A stretch of 64,000 nt of DNA from Phycisphaerales bacterium AB-hyl4. Its GTDB lineage: Bacteria; Planctomycetota; Phycisphaerae; Phycisphaerales; Phycisphaeraceae. Positions 45,421 through 53,927 of this stretch are shown here, one piece after another. Within the stretch, counting starts at the first letter, position 1. The number at the start of each line of letters is the position of its first letter. The DNA is taken from assembly GCA_041821185.1 (NCBI GenBank), contig JBGUBD010000003.1, positions 372,001-436,000 of the forward strand, given 5' to 3'. The notes beneath the pieces are model-generated. The model saw only the letters and a list, made by a program, of their open reading frames with translations, was not told the DNA's origin and ran no database searches. A program made the translations under genes and the position numbers.

Positions 45421-46979
45421 CGACTCAGGTACATGCTCGTCTGCTCACCGATCGCCTTCACACCCAGCCAGTGGTTGAGCATCTCCAGGTCCCGGCCGAG
45501 ATGGCCCATGCCCAGCGACCAGTGATGATCCAGCCCACGGTTCATGATCGTGCCCATCACGCTCTCGGCGGTCGCAGGCGATTCGGGTGTCATCTCAGTG
45601 TAGTTGCCGCGGAATGCCAGCTCGCAATCTTCCAGCCGACCTTCAAACGCGAACATCGTCGACGCATCCGGCGATTGGTAGCGCACCACCGTGGCCGGCC
45701 CGGTCACGAGCGGGAACTCAAGCATGAGTCCGACGGCCGTTTCCGGATCACCATTTTCAAGGATAGAGTGACGGGTTGCGTCGAAAGTTGCGCCCGCGCG
45801 AAGCAATCGCGTCGGGCACGCGCCGCAATGCCATATGCCGAGCCGGTTGGCGTCGACATCGAGCGTGGAGAGGTCCATCATCGTGGGCACAGCCGCGCCG
45901 TCGGTGAGCAGGTGCATCGCCAACGACGAGATCAACCCGTTCATGTCGCCTTCTTCAACCGTGCACAAGCCCGCATCGTTGAGCATCGACACCGCGCCGT
46001 CGATTGCAAAGCCGTAGCAGTCGAATAGCTCCGGCCAGCTTTTCACGGTGCAGCCGATGTAGCCGCCGCTCACTGACAAGTCGTAGATGCTCAAACCCAT
46101 GCGCAACGTGCGCAACGCCTGCTCGTCCGGCAGGGCGACGCGGTTGCAGGCCTCGTGCGATTTGATCGCCTGCCACAGTCGGCTGACATCCGCGTCGGCG
46201 AACTTCTTCCCATGCTGATGCGCCGCTTCAAGGTCGATGCGATCGAAGCGAAGGCCGAACCGCCGCATCACCGCCAACTCGTCTGTTTCCCCATCGTAGA
46301 ACGCCGACACGCGCGAACCGCCGACGTGCAACGCCTTGCCATGACGTAAGCGTGCCTTGGCACGGACACTCGCGCCGAAGCGTTGAATGTACGGGTCGGC
46401 CGTGGCGTCGATCGCTGTATGATGCCAGACGTAGCGCACATTCATGCGCTGCCACATATTCAGCAGAAAGTTCTGACAGCAGAGGCTGTTCGCTTCGAGG
46501 TTGCCCCCCTTCTCATCGGGCAGCGACCAAGAGAGCACGGGCATGCGATGGTCCGCCAGCCATCGGCCGAAGTGCGACCCGATCTCGCCGGCCGTGTAGG
46601 TCGCGTGCAGGAATATCACCCCCGCCACGCCGCGTTCCAGCAGCCCGTCGGCGAACGCGAGCAACGCATCCGGATCTTCAAACGGTTCGTCGGCCGTCAG
46701 CACTTCAAACCGCGACGCGTCCAACACCTGTCGGACGCGATCGCAAGCCGCGCGATAATTGCCCACCGCTGTCTCGTAGGGAAAGTGCGCCCGGATGCAG
46801 CAGCCGACCACGGCAATGGGTACGGGCCTGGTGGTCGGCGGCGGGCCGAGCAGGTCGTGCAGCACCTCGGTTGTCACCCCCTTCGCAGGCAGGTTGATTT
46901 CCTGGTCGCGCCGAGCGGAAGCCACGCCATCGGTGGCCCGAGTGCCGCCTCCTTCTTGTGTCAACATGCGATCGGTCAT
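45417..46979 (-). CDS. L-fucose/L-arabinose isomerase-like protein
   Basis: This 520-residue protein has the domain pattern of the FucI/AraA-like group (COG2407): an N-terminal Rossmann-like domain (VPIAVVGCCIRAHFPYETAVGN, GVAGVIFLHATYTAGEIG), a central domain with NFLLNMWQRMNVRYVWHHT, YDLSVSGGYIGC and CYGFAIDGAVSMLNDAGLCTVEEGDMNGLISSLA (candidate metal-ligand Glu/Asp), and a C-terminal domain with IWHCGACPTRLL and NRGLDHHWSLGMGHLGR. It probably interconverts an aldose and a ketose. First gene of the operon, divergent from the XylR-like regulator. Confidence 0.8.
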   Translation of the reverse strand: MTDRMLTQEGGGTRATDGVASARRDQEINLPAKGVTTEVLHDLLGPPPTTRPVPIAVVGCCIRAHFPYETAVGNYRAACDRVRQVLDASRFEVLTADEPFEDPDALLAFADGLLERGVAGVIFLHATYTAGEIGSHFGRWLADHRMPVLSWSLPDEKGGNLEANSLCCQNFLLNMWQRMNVRYVWHHTAIDATADPYIQRFGASVRAKARLRHGKALHVGGSRVSAFYDGETDELAVMRRFGLRFDRIDLEAAHQHGKKFADADVSRLWQAIKSHEACNRVALPDEQALRTLRMGLSIYDLSVSGGYIGCTVKSWPELFDCYGFAIDGAVSMLNDAGLCTVEEGDMNGLISSLAMHLLTDGAAVPTMMDLSTLDVDANRLGIWHCGACPTRLLRAGATFDATRHSILENGDPETAVGLMLEFPLVTGPATVVRYQSPDASTMFAFEGRLEDCELAFRGNYTEMTPESPATAESVMGTIMNRGLDHHWSLGMGHLGRDLEMLNHWLGVKAIGEQTSMYLSR

Positions 46980-47022
46980 GGGCAGTTTTCCACGAAGTGA
47001 GCTGTCGGGAGATTACATCGGG

Positions 47023-47035
47023 ACCCTTCAAGGGT
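47023..47035. promoter_or_regulatory. Candidate operator for the XylR-like regulator
   Basis: ACCCTT-C-AAGGGT is a perfect 13-bp palindrome in the 144-bp divergent gap between the isomerase operon and the regulator. Its position between two divergent starts is what an autoregulated sugar-responsive switch would show. I found no identical copy elsewhere, but did not search exhaustively. Confidence 0.5.
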
Positions 47036-47123
47036 AACCGCCGCCGCATCGCGTACAATGAGATTTTCGGTCACCCCTGTTGAGGATTCGGCGCTGTCGC
47101 GATGGCGTCAGGAATCGGCCGCC

Positions 47124-48350
47124 ATGAACAGATCAAAGGCAACAGGTCGCCGCGGTCGGCCGAGAGCGATTAACGCATCGCTTGCGCGAACGCCGCCGCG
47201 CGTGGCGATGCTGGTGGAGACATCCACCTCGTTCGGGCGACAACTCATCGAAGGAGTGGCCCAGTTCGTGCGTGAGAATGGCCCGTGGTCGATCTACGTG
47301 GAACAGCGCTCGATCTACGACCCGCCCCCCACCTGGCTGGCACGGTGGGACGGCGACGGGCTCATCGCCAAGGCCGCCTACGAGGAGGTCGCCAATACGA
47401 TCCGCTCGCTGCCCATGCCCATCGTCGACCTCAACGAGCAGGTGCTCGGCCTCGGCCGACCGCTGGTGTTCAACGACAACCGCGCGATCGGCGCCATGGC
47501 CGCCGACGCCTTGCTCCAGCGTGGGTACCGGCAGTTCGGCTTTGCGGGCTACGCCGACATCTACTGGTCGGATCAGCGACTGCTCGGCTTCGCGGCGGCG
47601 GTCGAGCAGGACGGCGGCGTGGTACATCGGTTTCACTCACGAAGCCGACCACAGATGCGATATCAACACGAATCATGGGACGAAGAAATCGCCACCGTCG
47701 GCCAGTGGCTCGCACAACTGCCCAAGCCTGTTGGCGTACTGGCCGCCAATGATTTCCGGGCCGTGGAAGTGCTCGACGCCTGCCGTCGACAGAACATCGC
47801 CGTGCCGGAGCAGGTGGCGGTGATCGGCGTGGACGACGAATCCGTCGCGCAGGCGATGGCTTACCCGCCGCTGAGCACCGTCGTGCCCAACGCCACGCGC
47901 ATGGGCTACCTCGCCGCCGGCATGCTCGACCAGATGATGGCCGGCCGACCGCTGGACGAGCAGGCGGTCTACGTCCCGCCGTTGCAAGTGATCAACCGTC
48001 AGTCGACGGACCTGATCGCCATCGACGACCCGTTCGTCGCGAAGGCCTTGCGGTTCATCCGCGAGTCCGCCTGCCTGGGCATCACCACGGAGGACGTGCT
48101 GGCACACACCGACGTGTCGCGAAGTACGCTGCAACGGCGTTTCCGCGACGTGCTGCACCGCACAATACACGACGAGATCATTCGCATCCGCATGCAGCGT
48201 GTCACGGAACTGCTCAGCTCCAGCGAGTTGTCGTTGGCAGGCATCGCGGAACGCTCTGGCCTCAAGCACCCCGAATACCTCAGTGCTGTATTCAAACGTC
48301 AGACGGGCATGACCATCACCGCGTTCCGCCAATCGTTGGGGATGCGGTGA
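47124..48350 (+). CDS. XylR-type regulator (sugar-binding domain plus AraC HTH)
   Basis: This 408-residue protein has a basic N-terminus with the AT-hook-like core RRGRPRA, a LacI-like periplasmic-binding fold (RVAMLVETSTSFGRQLIEGV, GYRQFGFAGYADIYWSDQRLLGF, VGVLAANDFRAVEVLDACR, VAVIGVDDE) and a C-terminal AraC double HTH (ITTEDVLAHTDVSRSTLQRRF, LAGIAERSGLKHPEYLSAVFKRQTGM). There is no LacI HTH. This architecture matches E. coli XylR and many planctomycete sugar regulators. It is expected to control the divergent isomerase operon. ATG 47058 is an alternative start. The 3' end overlaps the convergent next gene by 35 bp. Confidence 0.9.
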   Translation: MNRSKATGRRGRPRAINASLARTPPRVAMLVETSTSFGRQLIEGVAQFVRENGPWSIYVEQRSIYDPPPTWLARWDGDGLIAKAAYEEVANTIRSLPMPIVDLNEQVLGLGRPLVFNDNRAIGAMAADALLQRGYRQFGFAGYADIYWSDQRLLGFAAAVEQDGGVVHRFHSRSRPQMRYQHESWDEEIATVGQWLAQLPKPVGVLAANDFRAVEVLDACRRQNIAVPEQVAVIGVDDESVAQAMAYPPLSTVVPNATRMGYLAAGMLDQMMAGRPLDEQAVYVPPLQVINRQSTDLIAIDDPFVAKALRFIRESACLGITTEDVLAHTDVSRSTLQRRFRDVLHRTIHDEIIRIRMQRVTELLSSSELSLAGIAERSGLKHPEYLSAVFKRQTGMTITAFRQSLGMR

Positions 48351-49626
48351 TCGACGGCGGCCCGGCGTGCACATGCTGCGCCCATGCGTCGGCCCGATAC
48401 GGCTGATTGCCAGGCACGTAGGCGCTGGGGAAAATCACGCCGCCGGAACATCGCCACGCCCCGCCCTTCCGTATGTGATCCAGCACCGCCCGTTGCAGCG
48501 ACGTCCGGGCTTCGACGCGGGCAAGGTCGATGTTGGCTCGGCCGAACGTCCGCTCGATCGTCTGCCAGCCGCTCGTGTTCGGGTAGGGGAACAGGTAGAA
48601 CTCGTTGAGAAACCGCACAAGGTTGGCATCCGCCGACAGGTAAGCCTTGAGTTGGGCGTCCATCATCCACGAATAACAGTAGATCACGTCAAACGGTCGC
48701 TCGGGGAAATGCCTTGGGAAAAACGCGAGCGCCTGCTCGATCGATGCACGGCAGGCATCGAACGTCAACGGCCCGCACGCCGGGATGTGCACACTCACCG
48801 CCGGCGACCCCTGGTCGAATACCATCTCCCACGCGTCGGCAGGCAATGTGCTCGGCTCACGGCGCACGCATCCGTCCGGATGCACGACATGACCACGAAT
48901 CGTCGTGTCAGTAACTTCAAGCGTCGACGTCCAGGGCCCGTTGGGGTCCAGCCGTTGATTCTCGCCTTCAAATTGACCATCAGCGCGGTACTTCCGCCCT
49001 TCCCGCGCGAGCATGACCACCGCGTTCGACGAACGATGACGATAGCCCCGAAACGGCGGCTTGAATGTGTCCTGCACAAACTGAAGCCGACCCAGTTGCA
49101 GTAGCTTCGTTCGCAGCACATAGTTGGCCACCCACCCCACCATCGCGAGGCCCCAGTGGCCGTGCTTGCTGTGATAATCTTCCATCCATGTGAAGATGTC
49201 GCTGAGTGTGTCGTCGGTCACGCGGGCGGGAATGCCAAGTCGGCCATGCTGCTGCAACGCATACCGTCGGCCGGCAAGGAACACGTAAGCGTAGAGCATG
49301 TTCCCCCCGGGAAGGTGACTGTCTTTGAAGATCGGCCAGTTGCCCACCCCCTGATGCACCTGCTTGTCGTAAAGCAAATGGCAGCAGAACTGAAATAGCG
49401 CGTTCATCCCCGGCTGCTCGTCGAACAGGCGCAGATGTGCGTGCAACGCGTCGCGGACGCGAGGCGGCATGGCCAGGTGTTCGCCAAGCTCGTCCACAAC
49501 GCCCGCACTCATCCGCAACGAACGCCCGGCCGGGTCATAGCCTGCGATGAACTCATCCCAATGCACCACCCACGACGTCGGCAGCACACTCAACCCCAGC
49601 GTCTCAGCCAGTTCGTGCAGCTTCAT
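48316..49626 (-). CDS. Acyltransferase with GNAT-like N- and C-terminal domains
   Basis: This 436-residue protein matches, by eye, the NAT_N/GNAT_C arrangement of poorly studied bacterial acyltransferases. The N-terminal helical part has DALHAHLRLFDEQPGM and LPGGNMLYAYVFLAG. The C-terminal part has VSVHIPACGPLTFDACRASIEQALAFF, a YCYSWMMDAQLKAYL strand and the ending ARTSLQRAVLDHIRKGGAWRC. The substrate is unknown. It overlaps the upstream hydrolase gene by ATGA and lies after a DegT aminotransferase, so N-acylation of an amino sugar is a plausible role. Confidence 0.6.
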   Translation of the reverse strand: MKLHELAETLGLSVLPTSWVVHWDEFIAGYDPAGRSLRMSAGVVDELGEHLAMPPRVRDALHAHLRLFDEQPGMNALFQFCCHLLYDKQVHQGVGNWPIFKDSHLPGGNMLYAYVFLAGRRYALQQHGRLGIPARVTDDTLSDIFTWMEDYHSKHGHWGLAMVGWVANYVLRTKLLQLGRLQFVQDTFKPPFRGYRHRSSNAVVMLAREGRKYRADGQFEGENQRLDPNGPWTSTLEVTDTTIRGHVVHPDGCVRREPSTLPADAWEMVFDQGSPAVSVHIPACGPLTFDACRASIEQALAFFPRHFPERPFDVIYCYSWMMDAQLKAYLSADANLVRFLNEFYLFPYPNTSGWQTIERTFGRANIDLARVEARTSLQRAVLDHIRKGGAWRCSGGVIFPSAYVPGNQPYRADAWAQHVHAGPPSITASPTIGGTR

Positions 49627-51185
49627 GGACTCACCTGCTCGGCCTGTAACCGAACCGCATCACCCGGAAACGACGCTACGGCATCCGGCTCAAGTGCCAT
49701 CTGGTAGCGACCCCCTGAAGCGAGCGTCACCGTCACCGTTTCAACCGCGTCGCGAATGCCGATGAGCTGGCGAATCACGCCATGACCATCGGTGATCACG
49801 CGCGCCCGGCCGTGCACCTCCGCCAGCCGCTGCCCGCGCCAGTACAACTCGCTCACCGCGCCACGCCCGACAAGCTTCGCCCCCCCCTGCTCACATGAAA
49901 ACGCACACGTGCGTTCATGCTGTTCGTCCTCATACCAGCAGCCCCACGAAAGACAGTTGTGCTGATAGACACTGATGCCCTGCAATCGAAGCATGTAGTC
50001 CAACATCACGCACATCGTGGGCGTGTAGCCTTCCGGGCCTTGAAACACACCGGTCAGCGGATGAACCTGATGCCTGAATCCGTCAGCCGCCGCGATGCAG
50101 CGAGCCCAGCGAATCATCACCTCAGTCATCGCCGCGAACTTGCCGTATCGCTCCATGAACAGCGGCGCACGCAACGCTGTCAGCGACTGACATGGCCCGC
50201 CCCACGAGTTGTCGGGCATCTGCCAGTCAAAATGCGGATCGCAGATCGCAATCGACGGCAAGGGACACGCCGTCCAGAACGCTTCGGGGTTGCCGACCCA
50301 TCGCTGAAAAATTTGCTCGAACAGCGCCGGCTCCACCACGCCCTCCGCCAGCACGCGTAGCAGCACATCGCCAACGATGTTGACGAATCGCCCCTCGTCA
50401 TCGCGATCATAAAAGCACAGCGTGGCCTCATCGAACAGATGCGCCATAATCGCCTCGCGCGTCTGCGCCGCCTTGGCTTCCCACTGCTGCGCTTCGGTCG
50501 CTCGGCCGAGCCGGCGGGCCATCTTCGCCAGCGCCACCCGCCCACCGTACAGGCTCGCCGACAGGTCAGGCGCGAGGTAAGGCAGCCGCGGGTTCGGCGG
50601 ACAATAGCGAGCGTCCTTGCCCTGGCAGACCTTGGGCAGCCCCTGCCAACGCGGGCTCTTGTCATGCCCCGTGTCATATTCGCAGAACGCTTCGCAGAGC
50701 CCGAGGCCTCTGCGGTCGCGGTAACGGATCAGCCAGTCATCCCATCGGCTGCAGCAGCGATACGCCTGTTCGAGGAACGCGTCATCGCCGTAGTGCAGCG
50801 CGCAATCCAAGGCCGTCACGGCGAGCGACGTGACCGTCTGCACCTGACTCCAGCCGAGACCGCCTCGCCGGGCGAAGCAGGGGATCTGCCCATCGTCCCG
50901 CTGTTGATTGAAGAAAATACGATGCGCCGCGAGGTAACGTTCCGGGTCGATCGGGGCGTAGGCGCGGGCATCGATCGGCCCACTTTCCAGCCAGATGCCG
51001 GTGTAGGGGCCGCCCTCGATCAACACCGGCTCATCACCATCGGGCACGCGACGGACATTGGCCTTCAACTCAGCCAGCGCCGCGTCGAACGTGCGCTGCC
51101 AGGCCGACTGGCTGGTCGCGAAAGTGATGAGGCGTGGGTGTCGTATGGCTTCGGCGTCGCTCGTGCCTGTCATGGCCAGTCTCAT
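49623..51185 (-). CDS. (alpha/alpha)6-barrel glycoside hydrolase (MGH1/GH63-like)
   Basis: This 520-residue protein without signal peptide has helical repeats typical of clan GH-G type barrels: EPVLIEGGPYTGIWLESGP, FARRGGLGWSQVQTVTSLAV, ECDTGHDKSP-like EYDTGHDKSPRWQG, YLAPDLSASLYGGRVALAKMARRLG, and MPDNSWGGPCQSLTALRAP. These resemble mannosylglycerate-hydrolase-like and trehalase-like enzymes. A C-terminal beta part closes the protein. It probably cleaves a short intracellular glycoside. It follows the DegT gene by 22 bp and is coupled to the acyltransferase gene. Confidence 0.72.
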   Translation of the reverse strand: MRLAMTGTSDAEAIRHPRLITFATSQSAWQRTFDAALAELKANVRRVPDGDEPVLIEGGPYTGIWLESGPIDARAYAPIDPERYLAAHRIFFNQQRDDGQIPCFARRGGLGWSQVQTVTSLAVTALDCALHYGDDAFLEQAYRCCSRWDDWLIRYRDRRGLGLCEAFCEYDTGHDKSPRWQGLPKVCQGKDARYCPPNPRLPYLAPDLSASLYGGRVALAKMARRLGRATEAQQWEAKAAQTREAIMAHLFDEATLCFYDRDDEGRFVNIVGDVLLRVLAEGVVEPALFEQIFQRWVGNPEAFWTACPLPSIAICDPHFDWQMPDNSWGGPCQSLTALRAPLFMERYGKFAAMTEVMIRWARCIAAADGFRHQVHPLTGVFQGPEGYTPTMCVMLDYMLRLQGISVYQHNCLSWGCWYEDEQHERTCAFSCEQGGAKLVGRGAVSELYWRGQRLAEVHGRARVITDGHGVIRQLIGIRDAVETVTVTLASGGRYQMALEPDAVASFPGDAVRLQAEQVSP

Positions 51186-51207
51186 GCCGTGTCGGGTTCG
51201 CGTGGGC

Positions 51208-52521
51208 TCAGGTCTTGATCGTGCTCAGCCCCCAGTGGCCGTTAAACGCGGTGACGTGTTTGTCGCCGGCGAGCAGGTCACGATAGTTTGCAGCGACCTT
51301 GCGCACCGCGGCCGCATGCAGTTCGATTTCATCCTTCCACAAGTGCTTGAACCACGGTACGCCGAACACGCGTTCCTGAATACCCTCCGTCACCGGCAAC
51401 GGGTCTGTGGAAACGTCCCGGCCGCCGGACAGTTGGTTGGTCGGATGGCCGTCGCCGAAGATGTCGATCTTTGAGAAAAGTGGATGCTTGTGCAGCGCGG
51501 CGTTCACGCCGGGGATGGCTTTGCTGCCCTCGGCCTGCAAAGCCTCGCAGAACCGCTGTACGGACAGGCCGTCAAAACAATCCCGATCATAATGAGCATG
51601 GGGGAAATACCACGCACCCATCGACGAGCCGGGCGCCGTCGCCTGAATCGGCCGAATGCCGGGAACATCTTTGAGCAGGCTCCAGTAGTAGCGCATGGCC
51701 GCGTCGATCTCCGCCATCTCCGCGGGGTATTTCTTCAACTGCGCCACGCCCACCGCCGCGGACATCTGGTGCATGCGATACTTGCATCCCCCCACCGGCA
51801 GGCCGGCCATCGCGCGAATCGATTCGTCGGTGAGTTCATCATGCCGGATGTAGTGGCCGTAGAGAATCGCCCGTTCATAGATCTCGCGATCATCGGTGAT
51901 GAGGATGCCCGCTTCCCCGACGGCGAAGCCCTTGGAACTCATCAGCGAAAAGCAACCAACGTCGCCGAACGTGCCAGCCATCTTGTCGTGATAAAGCGAG
52001 CCGTGTGCGTGGGAGGCGTCTTCGATGATCTTGAGGTTGTGCTTGCGGGCGATCGCGCAGATGCGGTCCATGTCGGCGACGATGCCCAGGTAATGCACCA
52101 GCACGATCGCGCGGGTCTTGTCGGTAATGCGATGCTCGATGTCGTCCGGATCGATGCAGAGCGTCTCGGGATCGATGTCAGCGAACACGACCTTCGCGCC
52201 GAGGCCCAGCGCCTGCACGCAGGTGGCCCAGTAGGTCATAGACGGGGCGATGATCTCGTCGCCTCGCCGAACGCCCACGGCGTACATCGCCGCCTCCAGC
52301 GAAGCGGTGCCGTTGTTGTGGCCCAGCGCATACTTCACCCCATGCCACCGGGCATAGCCGCGCTCGAAACGCTTGGTCACGTCGTTCTGTGACATCGCGC
52401 CGCGGCGCAGAATGTCCAACACGCCCGCTTCCATCTCCCGATTCACGATCGGCCAGGCGAACATGTCGGGGTTCTCCCGACACACCACCTTTTCACCACC
52501 ATCTATGGCCAAGTGCGACAT
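51208..52521 (-). CDS. DegT/DnrJ/EryC1/StrS aminotransferase
   Basis: This 437-residue PLP enzyme usually forms amino sugars from keto sugars. It has ALGHNNGTASLEAAMYAVGV (cofactor phosphate), DEIIAPSMTYWATCVQAL, IIEDASHAHGS with D168 contacting the pyridine nitrogen, and the Schiff-base K197 in FSLMSSKGFAVGEAG. The C-terminal domain is full length. ATG 52521 has AAGG 8 bases upstream; the frame opens 10 codons earlier. First gene of the operon with the hydrolase and acyltransferase. Confidence 0.92.
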   Translation of the reverse strand: MSHLAIDGGEKVVCRENPDMFAWPIVNREMEAGVLDILRRGAMSQNDVTKRFERGYARWHGVKYALGHNNGTASLEAAMYAVGVRRGDEIIAPSMTYWATCVQALGLGAKVVFADIDPETLCIDPDDIEHRITDKTRAIVLVHYLGIVADMDRICAIARKHNLKIIEDASHAHGSLYHDKMAGTFGDVGCFSLMSSKGFAVGEAGILITDDREIYERAILYGHYIRHDELTDESIRAMAGLPVGGCKYRMHQMSAAVGVAQLKKYPAEMAEIDAAMRYYWSLLKDVPGIRPIQATAPGSSMGAWYFPHAHYDRDCFDGLSVQRFCEALQAEGSKAIPGVNAALHKHPLFSKIDIFGDGHPTNQLSGGRDVSTDPLPVTEGIQERVFGVPWFKHLWKDEIELHAAAVRKVAANYRDLLAGDKHVTAFNGHWGLSTIKT

Positions 52522-52818
52522 ATGCCCAGCCTTATTTAAACGCTTTTTCAATAAGTGATAACATCAATTACGAGCTGAATAAGCCAGCACGCCTCACCTT
52601 AGAAACACCCATAATCACACGACCGACCAAGTCACCGACACGTTTCAAATATGCAATTGAAAACAGCTTCATTTGCCTTCAAATGTCCCGAACTTGTGAT
52701 CCGCCCCATTCAATTGTACAACATCTCTACGCCTACACCAGCAAATCTCACCCAGGATCGTCAGGTATTTCACACGCCTGTGACCCGCGAAACACTCAAC
52801 CCGCCGAGACGCTTCCAC
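52522..52818. promoter_or_regulatory. Divergent gap with TTTCAA-N8-TTGAAA dyad
   Basis: This 297-bp, AT-rich gap separates the DegT operon from the M42-like peptidase. A dyad TTTCAA (52643-52648) and TTGAAA (52657-52662) could be a regulator site. The plus-strand frame upstream of the peptidase ATG (52651 onward) is open, but its 56 codons have no peptidase similarity. Confidence 0.45.
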
Positions 52819-53901
52819 ATGCCAATACCGCCCGCTGACGCCGAGATCCTCCGCCAGGTGCTCGCCCTGCCGACCTCGCCGTTTCACGAAGCCCACGTCG
52901 CCCGGTTCGTGGAAGCCTTTGCCCGCGAACGCGACCTGCCGTGCAAGCGCGACCGATTCGGCAACCTCTACGTCAGCTACCATCACGGCCAGCCGCGCAG
53001 CCAGCCCATCGTGCTCGAAGCCCACATGGACCACCCCGGCTTTCATGTCGAATCCGTCAAGGACGGCAGGGCCCGGCTTGCCTTTCTTGGCAAAGGGCCC
53101 AGCATCGACCTCACCGGCGAACCACTGCTCGTGTACAACGACACCAACCCCACCGAGGCACGCTCGGCAACAATCGTCTCCTGCACACAAGCAGACGGTT
53201 TCTATCGTCCGCTGTTCGCCGAGGCCGAGGTCGACCCCGGCGTGCAAGTCGGCGATTTCGCGACCTTCGACCTGACCACGTGGCAGTTGCGCAACCATCG
53301 GCTGCACGCGCGGGCCCACGACGATCTCGCCCAGGTGGCCGCCACGCTGTGCACCCTCGATCGACTCGCAAGGCAGCGCGACGAGGCTCACGTCATCGGC
53401 CTGTTCACCCGGGCCGAGGAGGTCGGCTTCATTGGCGCTTACGGCGCGACCGAAGACGATCACCTGCCCGAAAACGCGGTCATCATCTGCCTCGAATGCA
53501 GCGGCATGCCCCGCAGCCGAGGCTTCGTCGTCCGCTCGGGCGACCTGACCACCACATACAACCACTGGGCAACCACCCGCCTGCTCCAACTGGCCGACGC
53601 CGAGGCAAAGCAACGCGACGACTTCCTCTTCCAGACGCCGCTGCCACGCCGGGGCACGTGCAACGCCTCGCTGTATGTCGCTCGCAACCGTATCGCCACC
53701 GGCTTGACCCTGCCGCTGGAAAATTACCACAACTGGGGCCCCGATCGCGTCCGCGCCGAGGTAATCGACGCCCGCGACTGGGCCTCACTCGTTCACTTCC
53801 TCCACGTCATCGGCACACAGTTCGGCCCTTACGAAAACATCCAACACGCCGTGCAGCAACACATGGACCGACTCTGGCAAAGCGAACGCGGCAACCTCTA
53901 A
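52819..53901 (+). CDS. M42/M20-like metallopeptidase
   Basis: This 360-residue protein has the di-metal aminopeptidase pattern of family M42: first His and Asp in LEAHMDHPGFHVES, bridging Asp in RAHDDLAQVAAT, the catalytic Glu pair in FTRAEEVGFIGAYG, then LECSGMPRS and a late His in LPLENYHNWGPDR. An inserted beta domain lies between the first two. It may cleave peptides or act on N-acyl amino compounds. I start at ATG 52819. It is divergent from the DegT operon and convergent with the aminotransferase gene. Confidence 0.83.
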   Translation: MPIPPADAEILRQVLALPTSPFHEAHVARFVEAFARERDLPCKRDRFGNLYVSYHHGQPRSQPIVLEAHMDHPGFHVESVKDGRARLAFLGKGPSIDLTGEPLLVYNDTNPTEARSATIVSCTQADGFYRPLFAEAEVDPGVQVGDFATFDLTTWQLRNHRLHARAHDDLAQVAATLCTLDRLARQRDEAHVIGLFTRAEEVGFIGAYGATEDDHLPENAVIICLECSGMPRSRGFVVRSGDLTTTYNHWATTRLLQLADAEAKQRDDFLFQTPLPRRGTCNASLYVARNRIATGLTLPLENYHNWGPDRVRAEVIDARDWASLVHFLHVIGTQFGPYENIQHAVQQHMDRLWQSERGNL

Positions 53902-53927
53902 GCCCGCTGGCCCAAACCGACGAACGC

